Below, piece by piece: positions 55,219-64,000 of a stretch of DNA of 64,000 nt. A program made the position numbers and the translations under genes. Each line of letters starts with the position of its first letter. The stretch's first letter is position 1. A model generated the notes under the pieces. That model was not told where the DNA came from, searched no databases, and saw only the letters and a program-made list of their open reading frames with translations. This DNA is from Saururus chinensis (Eukaryota; Streptophyta; Magnoliopsida; Piperales; Saururaceae), in assembly GCA_035235625.1 (NCBI GenBank), contig CP141146.1:17292501-17356500 (forward strand), written 5' to 3'.

Positions 55219-57913
55219 TGTCACGGCCGGGGTTTTCTAAGTAACATTTTTGAAATAAATGCAGCGGAAAAATCGAGTAAATTTAATTTTCTTTTTTTTT
55301 TTACTCAAATTAAAATCATGCAAACCATCGATTAAAATAAACTCCAATCCGTGACTATCATTTTTCCAACATACTAATATCATCAAACCATGAATAACAA
55401 TAATAGTTGATAAAATTCATTAAATAAAGAGTCAGGACTCATCCATGTGCAGAATCTAATAACCAACTGAGAATAACAAATAAAGTATGTAATGGCAACT
55501 TTCGTGCCTTATTACAATCTAATGGAAATAAAACAAATCTTACTCGGAAGTAGTGAGTCTCTGCTCCACGAATTCAGCTACTCTACTACTACTCCTCTGA
55601 GGTACCTACATCACGAAGATGCATGAGTATACCCACTTATATTTAATAAGATCAAATAAGTTTATAAAACCCGTTAAGGGCCTAAGCTTTGGTTTTTAAT
55701 TATTATTTATAGGTCATCGATAATAATTCTATCGTTATCTTGCTTTGTTATAACCAAGCCCTCAACCCGTTCTCACAGTGTTAAAAGCCTTGAAACAATA
55801 AAGTCTCAATAACAAAGACTAAACCACCAAAATAATTAAAATTGATGCAAAGGTTAATATTTGCAACAACTCAGAATGCTAGACTTCAGCCTTAGAATAG
55901 ACTGTTTTCCATAAGCTTGACCCAAACCCCCAAAGCTCACAATAGCCTGCTACAAATCTAGAGAAATGGATCACAATTGTACTCATGGATACATATTGAT
56001 GAGGAACACAAGTCTTTTATGATGCTCATGCAACTCTGTTTTTCATATGCACTATATGGTCCTAGGAAGACCTGTGGGAGACCCACGGTAGAGACCTCTC
56101 TGGTCAATATCTAAACCGTCGTGACAATGAAGAAAGCGTATCGCAATCCCCACCATTCCCCAACTCTGGTAAAATAAGTTTTTGCAGACTTTTCAGTTAA
56201 AACTCTAAGGAACCTAAGACTCTATGGCTCAAGGTTCTGCATAGTCAAAGCACAATCCATAATAATTTAATTAGGCCACACGTTCGCTCCAAAGGAACGA
56301 AATCATTCTCACAACATTTATTAACCCATAATCACCACTAAAGGTAAATTAGTATGGTTAATATATTAATGAGGGTACTATTAGACAATTAAAACCCCCC
56401 TTGACCCATGGTAAGTCTTTAACTAATTATTTATTATTTTCACAATTTGTAAATATATTTTATTATTTTATTTTGTTTTTTTAATATAAGTGAATTTGAC
56501 CTGAACCGGACCAAAATCCATTTGAACCGGGCCGGCTCTGATCACCTGACCCGGCCAGACCCGCAACCAATGCGAGCCGGCTCGGGATTCAAATCATCTT
56601 CCTCACGATGCTCAGCAATTCAACCTTACAGACCAGGGCGAGGAGATACGGCCGGCGTGCCGCCGCCGGCCTTTCCGCCCTGGTCTTCCGGAGAAATTCC
56701 ACCGCCGCTCGGAGGTTCTTCCGGATCTTTCAGCGCGCTTCAGAACGTTGAAGTTGTTATATATTTTTTCACCCCGTACGCACCCAAGGAGGAGGCGGCT
56801 GCGGCCTATGAGCCGCTGGTCGTCCAGCCACCCAGGACCACCGGTGACTCTATCCGTACAGCATGAGTTCAGTTTGGATATACTTCCGGCACCGCCGACG
56901 CCAGCTGCCATCAAATCTCTATTGCCTCCGGCAAGGAAAAACAGAGTCCGGTCCTACACTGCCCCTTCGACTGTCCGGCAGCCCTAAGGTCACCGAACCT
57001 CCGCTGCACTACCACTTATAACCTCTGACCCTACCTTCGGATTAAGATTATACTAGCGGCAGCCCCTGGCCACCCTTTCTCTCTTCGCTCAGGCCACGGA
57101 AAGATTTAGCCAGAGGATTGCTAGGGAGTTTCAAGCCAAGTCGGACGGTTTCTCGCCGGAGGTGGCTTCTCTCCGTCCGTGGCAGAACTCGTAGGCTTGC
57201 CAGCCTAAATCCTTCCTCCACCGAGTTTGCATAGGGAGTCCTCCCGTCATCCAGCTCTGACGGGACGATTTCCTTGGCATCGGCGAGGCCGGGCCAAACT
57301 CTGTTCATTAGATAATCTATATACATAATCTTACGTAACAGTTTGGATTAACAGATAACACCCGTTGGCGAAAAGAGAGAACTCACACACCCATCACCTC
57401 GCATGAGAAAATAACACACAGTCCATTCTTCACAAATTTATACGGAAGGTTTTAATGGCTTAAAGTTCTTAAATTAATACTTAAGCATATTCCTACTAAC
57501 AGAAATTATAAAGAAGTATCCTACTTCTTCCTGTATGTCTTCACACATTTTCTTCCTCCTCGCTTCCTTTGCCGGTAACAAACCCTCTTTCTCTGGTCAC
57601 CGGAACGTCCAAGCTCTTATCTTTAATGACTTCTCCCAAAGTTTATGAAGGAGATGGAAGCTAGAGTTTACTTAAGGAGAGTTTAAATAGAGGAAGAGAG
57701 AGGGGAGCCTTGTTTTCAAAGATGAATCTTGTGGTAGATGATTGTCAATTACTCCTAAGCCAAGTGGTCCCCACTAGGTGACCCTACCCAAATAAAAACC
57801 CCTAATAAATAAAAATCATAACTATGCTAATTTCTCCATCAAATAATTCTAAAAAAATATTAAAAGAATGTTACAAATTTTAGAAAATTACCTTGAAATT
57901 CTCCGACGTTACA
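55219..57913 (-). mobile_element. LTR-like element, ~2.7 kb, probably a solo LTR
   Basis: On the minus strand it starts TGTAACGTCGG and ends CCCCGGCCGTGACA, the TG...CA layout of plant LTRs. It interrupts MITE 1 at the expected place. It includes a GC-rich part (56,500-57,300) and a TATA-like CTATTTAAAC (minus, ~57,686). The 5-bp flanks GTTAT and ATTAG do not match, so the exact ends are tentative. No retrotransposon protein is recognisable; frames at 56,522-57,326 are unassigned. Confidence 0.55.
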
Positions 57914-57987
57914 ATTAGTGTCAATACTACTAGGACTAATGTGCGCTAGCATATGCATCGTTAATTTCATGGATAAAGGGTTCTTAT

Positions 57988-58537
57988 TAGGGCTGCAAGA
58001 ATGTGGGCCAACCTGCAAGCCTAAACCGGCCCGTAAATTTGCGGGCTTGGGTCGTAAAATATAAATTGCGGGCCAGGCCTAGGCCTAGACCAAAAAATTT
58101 TGAAAGTCTGGCCCGGCCCGTAAAATTTAAGCCCGTCATGATCTGGGCAGATTTTAAGGCATATCATTTTCAACTATTAGATCCTTTCAGATATTCTAGA
58201 AAAGCTTTTATGATTTGAGCACATCCACCTGACACCCGACCAAAAGCATTATGTCTTCTTTGACCCACCAAAACTCAAGCCCAACCTTAGGGTTAAGTTA
58301 AAAACCCATTTTTTTAATTTTTGAACGAAGATGCCAAGAGTCCGTGTTCAATTCTGTAGGCTCTGTTGCGGCGACATCACCTCCACCGGGACCACTCCCG
58401 TTTCGTTCCCTCCCTTATTAAGCCCAAAAGCCCGTAGCCTGGGCCCATGTAAATTTCAAGCTGGGCCAAAATTTTAGCCTTACCTCCGGGCCCGGGCTGA
58501 CCCCTGCTCGTAAGGGCCTGGCTTGTTTGCACCCCTA
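57988..58537. mobile_element. Non-autonomous hAT element, 550 bp
   Basis: Ends TAGGGCTGCAAG and GTTTGCACCCCTA form imperfect terminal inverted repeats. The interior is rich in GGGCC/GGCCCG stretches near both ends, typical of hAT-derived MITEs. Flanks GTTCTTAT and GCTCTCAT match at 6 of 8 positions, consistent with an aged 8-bp hAT target duplication. Confidence 0.72.
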
Positions 58538-58540
58538 GCT

Positions 58541-59220
58541 CTCATGCATTCCTTACGCTAGGCTCATTGTCATAATGGAACATTAAAAATGCTTCCTAGT
58601 CAATATCACGACCATAAGTTAATGGCTGAAATTTAATGAGGTTAATGGATGGTGCCTCACATATTGGAATGACTGAATTTGGAAGACCCATTATCATTTG
58701 GTATCTTTAAATCGTAATTGATCCTGCTCCTAACTTGGACCTCTAGGGAGCCAAATTCTAAATTGCAATATCTAAGTGTTGATTTGAAAGTAAGATTAAA
58801 GTGCAAGCCGAAGGGGGCCACATAGCTAAATGAGCCCAAAATATATGGTTCCCTATTTTTTATGGGAAACATTTTCTATTAACAATGCACCCGGCGCAAG
58901 GAACGCTTGGGAGCCCTTCATCCATAAAATCAATATCACACGTCAATGTCATTACCATTGGCACTAATATTTACTGAAATATGTACCATCGGTCTTAAAT
59001 AGCTAGAGTTTTCATGCGTTCCTTACACTAGGCTCAATGGTCAATGGGGAACATTAAAAATGCTTCATTAATGATGCCACTTCTAGGGACCCAAATTCTA
59101 AATTAGTTCAAAAGTGAGATTGAAGAGTGAGATTGAAGTGCAAAATAAATGTGGGTTATATATCCAAATGGGTCCAAAATATATAGCCATCTATTTTTTA
59201 TGATGTCCTTTTAATTTTTT
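58541..59220. repeat. Imperfect tandem duplication, offset ~470 bp
   Basis: 58,541-58,870 ('catgcattccttacgctagg', 'aacattaaaaatgcttc', 'ccaaattctaaatt', 'aaaatatatgg') recurs in the same order at 59,011-59,220 with a deletion. The duplicated unit includes MITE arms. Confidence 0.6.
58880..59046. mobile_element. MITE 2, uninterrupted relative of MITE 1
   Basis: Arms 'acaatgcacccggcgcaagg' and the inverted 'ccttacactaggctcaatgg'; ~167 bp. Confidence 0.55.
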
Positions 59221-59264
59221 TAGTCCACTCTCCACAAACACTAATGGCCCATTTTTAAAAGAAA

Positions 59265-59440
59265 AATAATAATGCTACATTTTGATCTGCACATGAAACC
59301 CATGCACCTATGAGGTGGTGGATTTGTGTTGGACAAATGAAAAAGTGAGCTATGTGAGGCCTACTCACTTTTTCAGTGCCTATGAAACGTTCACCACCTC
59401 ACCAATGTATGAGTTCAGTGTATAGATTTAGTATCCCATT
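59265..59440. mobile_element. Hairpin-forming MITE-like sequence
   Basis: Inverted arms: 'cctatgaggtggtgga' pairs with 'ttcaccacctcacc', and 'gaaaaagtgag' with 'ctcactttttc', extending outward with mismatches ('gcacatgaaacccatgcac' against 'atacattggtg'). The whole ~150 bp could fold into one stem. Superfamily unknown. Confidence 0.45.
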
Positions 59441-60447
59441 ATCAACACTTTTGAAAATTAACTTGAGAGAATCTTTTCTTTGGTTGAGCAACCTTTTCAT
59501 TATGGGATAGAAACTTGTTTAATGCCAATCACATTACCTCTTTAAATAATGCACATTTTTATTACTCAATAAATGGAGTATGTCGGTACTTACCCATCCC
59601 CAATGTTTACAGGTAGTCTCGACTTAACAAATAGACGTGTGACACCACAATACTTCGTAGCACTTTGTATTTTGAGGATTGTTGTATCCCAGGCAAGTGT
59701 TATAATTTGTGCAAGCAATCCACAGATTTTTGTAAATAACGTATAGTGAAATATCATATGGATACCTTGGCGATCATGTTATCTTGTTCTACACAGAGCT
59801 TGAGATAGATGTTTTAACTTATACACTTCACGTTGAGTACATATAATGCTTAAGCATATCCTGGGTATGATATTTGGAAACAGGTTTATAAATGCATTGT
59901 TAAGACAGTAGGTTGTAAAAATCAACCGTTTCGAACAGTATGCAACAGAAATGTTTTTAAGGACACATGGTTTCTTGGGGATGTTTTTTTCTTTTTGCTT
60001 GATTCAAAAGAGACCTCACTAACTTAACTAAGGCTGTCCTTGCTATTGATATAAAACCCTATCTCCGATAAGGGTATTTTTGTCCAAATCTTACCTTATA
60101 TCGTGTTATTCTAAGTTTTATGTCATTACCATTTAAAATCCAAGGAATATAGAATTTTTCATTCTTTGGCCGGACAATATGAGAAAAACTTAAGATTTAA
60201 ATCCCAAGGGGTGATAGAGATTGTTGTAGGCAAATGACAAAAAAAATTGCTCCCAAAATATGGAATGCCGACAGTTTTTTCACCTGAAAAATTGAATTGT
60301 TGCAAGGGGAAAGGATTGAGCAGGCCTTGGAAAAGGAGATCTATGACCTAGTTATCTTGTTGGGAATAATGAGGGCATCTCTCACAAAGTTCTATATGCA
60401 AAGTGAGTTTTCAAGAAACTCCTGGAGTTTTTTGTAATGCATAGTAA
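59441..60447. other. Intergenic DNA
   Basis: No recognisable gene or repeat, except that 60,060-60,130 shows weak similarity to the 2,860-2,900 part of block X ('aaaccctatctccgataagg', 'tttttgtccaaatctta'). Confidence 0.4.
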
Positions 60448-60449
60448 TA

Positions 60450-60612
60450 CTGCCTCTGTCCTATATTAGCCAATTTTTTTTAAAAAAAATTGGTTTTTAT
60501 TGAATGGTGAAACTCACATCTAACATAAGGAAAAATAATCTGATACTTTTTCTTTAAGTACTCAACTACTTAAATTTAACAAAATGGATATATTAATTTA
60601 GGACGGAGGGAG
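60450..60612. mobile_element. Complete Stowaway MITE
   Basis: CTGCCTCTGTCC at the left and GGACGGAGGGAG at the right, flanked by TA on both sides (60,448-60,449 and 60,613-60,614), ~163 bp. This is the Stowaway terminal repeat of Tc1/mariner-type MITEs and the intact relative of the split MITEs in the left array. Confidence 0.85.
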
Positions 60613-60614
60613 TA

Positions 60615-60861
60615 TTAATTTGGCTGAAACAGCAAAAAAAAAGAGAATCTTGTACTGGGGTTATATTGGGATTACTTATATAGTGTACATGCTTCACAAA
60701 CGATCAAGAAGAGAAGCACAGATAAAGAAGTCAGGCTGTGTTCTATCCTATTGCTATTATATGCTAATAATCGTGGAATAGACCAAGTAAAGAAGAAAAA
60801 ACTACGGTTCCCACTTGTAATCATTTCATTACATATACAGGGAGAAAAAAAACAAAAGAAT
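60615..60861. other. Presumed 3' UTR/downstream region of the minus-strand gene
   Basis: AT-rich; lies downstream of the TAA stop at 60,862-60,864 on the minus strand. No clean polyadenylation signal could be chosen. Confidence 0.4.
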
Positions 60862-63621
60862 TTAGTTACTATGGGTTGGTACAAGGGCTAATACCTGGGA
60901 CTTGATACTCCCCATGCATTGTTCTATATCTCTGTACAAAGGAAGGTTATGAGAGCAGCAAGGATACAATCTTGTCACTGCATAATCCAGTATCTGAGCC
61001 ACTTCTCCTGGAGGATACTTGCAATCTGAGCATGTCTATACACGTTTCAAGTAAACATGAAAAGCAAGATTAATCCTTCTGATATACAAGAAACTTATTT
61101 GCGAATATTTGTCAAAGACTAACTATTTTAAGTTACCTGTATCATGAGAAGAGTTGCAATACAGGTCGATGCAAGCTCTATAGGAAGGTGTAGCTCATCC
61201 CTATTGGAAGACGCTATAAGCTTATCATCTGGAACTCCAATTTCCAACTCTGCTGAAGTTGCATGATCCCAGTCAGCAGGAGGGCAATGGCCATGGTCCG
61301 GAGCTGGCCCAGAGCATCTCATTTCCAGAAAATTGGGATCACCACTACGAGAATGATCATCCTTTGAAATATAGAGCTCACCAATCTTCAGTAAAGAAAG
61401 TTGGCCTTCCTTTAGAGAGGATATGACCTGAAATTACATCGAAGGGAGGGTTACAATCTATACATTTAGAATTCGAACACCATAAAAATGCTTATAATCA
61501 AATCTTATAGAAAGGATATGACCAGAAATTTTCATCAAAGGGAGGGTTACAATCCACACATTTTGAAGTGGAACACCAAAAAAACGCCAATAATCAAATC
61601 TTTCAAATGTGATATGATGGTAACTGACTAAATTAATACAAGTGCATTTTTAAGGAAAATCTCCTACTTTGGCTAAGGATAAAATCTTTTCTTGAAAGGA
61701 TGAACCCTGTTCCATATTAGGAAACATATGTTGAGGACTAAATTGGTGTAATAGCAAACTTTCAGCTTCATATGTTGTTCAATTCACATATATCCGTTGT
61801 TAATTAACTTTAAGCAAAAATTATGAATATTTGTGTAATAGAGAACTTTCAGCTTCAGATGTTGCTCTATTTATATATATCCGCTGTTAATCAAGCAAAA
61901 ATAATAAAAGGTTACAATTTGAACTGCAAACACGGTCAACAAGATACCAAAGGAACAAAAGATTTTACATTTCTTATTTAATAAGACACACCTCAAAAAC
62001 CAGAAAACAGTGTGCTCTATCATCTGTTGACTTGTAGTTTTATGGATTTCTTCACTCTGTTGAATCTAAATCAGTACAATGGCATAATCTTTTTTATTTT
62101 TTTGAAAGCATATAAAGGGAGTCAAAAGGCCTCTTGCAAACATCAAATTATAACGTAGAATAATGTGATAAGCAGCTTCTACCTCTGAAGACACCATTTT
62201 TCTTGCTTCGCGAATTGAGCTACTGAGAATTCCACTCACATGAGAGCCTATTTCTTGGCTCTGAAAACCAGAATTCTGCAAAGCGTTTGGAAAATGAGCA
62301 GCTACCTTGAAATTGCTATCTAGCCCTACAGATATCGAATGTCGGAAACGGTATCCCAGTTTTCCAAGAAAATGAATAGAAGACACCAGGATGAGTTGGC
62401 CCACACTAAATTTATAATAGAAAACATTGTCAGAAACTCGGGCTAAATGCAGGATTAACTAGAACATTTGCTTTGTTCATCAATATTCTTGAACTGCTCA
62501 ACTTTTAGAGCATACCGCTCCTGGAAATCACTACATATAATTTTCCAGTAAACTTTTCTACACGTGATACAGCAGAATCTGGCATCAAAAAAGTAATTAA
62601 ATCCATGTACATTGACACTAAAGAAAATGATATGCAGAAAGATTGCCAAAGAGTCACATTTCACAAATAAAGCAATCAAATCTGTATAATCTCATCTACA
62701 AGGATAAGTGAAGGTTTTAAGTATAACACTAAGCTCTATAAACCAAAAAAAGGGTCACATGTGCAGGTCCAAATTATGTAAGTAAGAGATAGACCAATAT
62801 ATAGGTTATCTTGGATTTCAACAGCATTCAATTAATTACTAATTGCTAAAAAATCAATTTATAGAGCAATGCCTACTATTGAGGTTTATGGTAGTACTAC
62901 AAACGAGTAGAAGGCTGTTAACTCCTTCATAAAAAGCAAATTTATCTGCATAACAATGTGATCTGAATGAATAACTGAAGATATGTATTCAAAAGAGCAA
63001 AGACAAAAGGCTAGTAACTTGGAAGGGGCTTCAAACCTAGATAATAAAGGGAAAAAATGAACTAAAATCCTCTGCCGAGGAGGATATTGCACATAATTAC
63101 AAAGAGAACGAAAAAGTAAATTGCATTTTTTAGTCACAAGTTAATATATACACAAAAACGCTTCATACCTCTACCTGCTTCTCGAGTGTGCAAAACAAGT
63201 CACATAAAGGTATAGTTTCAATCCTTCCAGCATCTACTTTTTCGGTAGCAGCTTCACCCACAGTAGCTTTAACTTTCCCAGCTGAAGTAAGTGAAGCTTC
63301 CTGTGAAAAACAAGTGTTGTTATAGTATAATTTTGAAACAACTGATACTCAATGACTTTAATATCTAAAATACCAAACCTCATTCTGTTTAGCTAATGAA
63401 GTGAGAAGACAGCTCGTGGAATCAAAACTTGATGGGCCCTCTTTTTTAACCAAGCTTTCGTCAAAAAAGAAGACCTTACAATCTTCCCTTTTCCAATCTT
63501 TACAATTGATTTCCAATTTCGATCCATGTAGGTTCTCACGCGATTTATTTGTTGCAAAATTTAGTGCTCCCAGAGGTATAGGTATAATGTTGAGTGGATT
63601 TAGACACATACAATCAATATC
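60862..63621 (-). CDS. 3' part of a multi-exon plant gene, product not recognised
   Basis: Exons on the minus strand with canonical AG/GT borders and intact phase: 63,621-63,379 (81 codons, DIDCMCLNP...AKQNE), 63,300-63,175 (42 codons, EASLTSAG...TLEKQ), 62,405-62,183 (VGQLILVSSIHFLGKLGYRF...KMVSSE), 61,427-61,137 (97 codons, VISSLKEGQ...TLLMIQ) and 61,035-60,862 (57 codons plus TAA, TCSDCKYPPG...LVPTHSN). A likely extra exon at 62,520 to ~62,461 (ERYALKVEQFKNIDEQSK) follows an acceptor-like TTTCCAG, but its donor does not give the phase needed by the next exon. At least 351 C-terminal residues are covered. The helical, hydrophobic SIHFLGKLG and IELASTCIATLL stretches suggest an alpha-helical repeat protein, but I cannot name a family. 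The start lies beyond the right edge. Confidence 0.72.
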
Positions 63622-64000
63622 CTAAAAATTACAACAGAAAAAATAATAAGATCCACGAAGTATAAACTGAAATATCCAAGATAATTATGGCTGGCATACT
63701 CAATCCATATTTCATTCAACTTATCTTAGTATTGTTATCCAAAAACCAGATTTCCATTGTTAGTTAACCACTTCCAAAAGTACATCTGTTAAGGAACAGC
63801 TTAACTTATTTACATTAATTATGATAACATTCCTCCACATGTCCAAGCACCACTAAGCATTACTCACAAACAACAACAAGGGGCACACAACCACAACAGA
63901 TACACTGAAACCAGAACCTATGCTCTCATACCATGTTGATTTACTTGTCCTAAAAGCTTTAGCTGTTAGGGAAAAGATTAAATTTTTTATATTAACCACA
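63622..64000 (-). other. Probable intron of the minus-strand gene
   Basis: AT-rich sequence upstream of the acceptor TTTTTAG at 63,622-63,628. No further exon is obvious before the edge. Confidence 0.4.

Larger units (their letters stand above)
55147..58572. mobile_element. MITE 1 (net ~180 bp), interrupted by an LTR-like element and a hAT element
   Basis: The left arm 'caatgagcccaacgtaag' (55,148) and the right arm, reverse complement of 'cttacgctaggctcattg' (58,551-58,568), form a terminal inverted repeat of ~33 bp. The second, uninterrupted copy at 58,880-59,046 has the same arms and middle. Removing 55,219-57,913 and 57,988-58,537 restores a ~180-bp MITE. Superfamily not determined. Confidence 0.6.

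Overview
This is nuclear DNA from a flowering plant. Evidence: nested plant-type DNA transposons (En/Spm-like CACTA, Stowaway and hAT), solo LTRs with TG...CA ends, a LINE remnant with the plant zf-RVT domain, a telo-box next to a gene-like remnant, and one intron-containing gene. I see no bacterial genes, no CRISPR array, no rRNA and no tRNA. The species cannot be named from this sequence.

Positions 1-48,896 are almost entirely transposon-derived. They form a large, imperfect tandem array. The repeated order is: LINE C-terminal remnant (minus strand), a ~4.5 kb non-transposon block 'X', the left half of a Stowaway MITE, then a CACTA element 'A' (TIR CACTACAAGAAAA) carrying a second CACTA element 'B' (TIR CACTACAACAAAA). 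X copies lie at about 1-4,770, 14,500-18,958 and 40,230-45,141, with a partial copy at 24,777-26,706. A/B nests lie at 4,849-13,851 and 26,784-39,722. A third nest starts at 45,220 and is cut off at 48,896. A fourth, B-less and damaged A copy occupies 18,991-24,739. None of these elements keeps a recognisable transposase, so all look non-autonomous. They are packed with inverted pairs of a TTAGCGACGCTT-type motif, very long GA/CT tracts and GC-rich patches. Two B copies carry a captured piece of a host SEC31 (COPII coat) gene, and a third keeps a short remnant of it.

Solo LTRs are inserted in the array. One family (TGATAAG...CGATCA) is present in opposite orientations at 11,720-12,892 and 33,609-35,070, each with a perfect 5-bp target duplication. 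A second family gives an LTR inside an oppositely oriented LTR (21,375-22,940 within 19,767-24,057). The X block holds a repeated small cysteine-rich ORF on the minus strand and an exon-like segment on the plus strand that stays open only in the middle copy. I recognise neither product.

The array ends at 48,896/48,897 with a 116-bp piece copied from X at 42,828-42,943, followed by unrelated DNA. Positions 49,013-55,146 are ordinary plant intergenic sequence in which I find no convincing gene. Positions 55,147-59,440 form a second nest: a MITE interrupted by a ~2.7 kb LTR-like element and a 550-bp hAT element, next to a tandem duplicate of the same MITE. A clean Stowaway MITE lies at 60,450-60,612. 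The only convincing cellular gene is the 3' part of a multi-exon minus-strand gene at 60,862-63,621 that continues beyond the right edge. Its product is not recognised.
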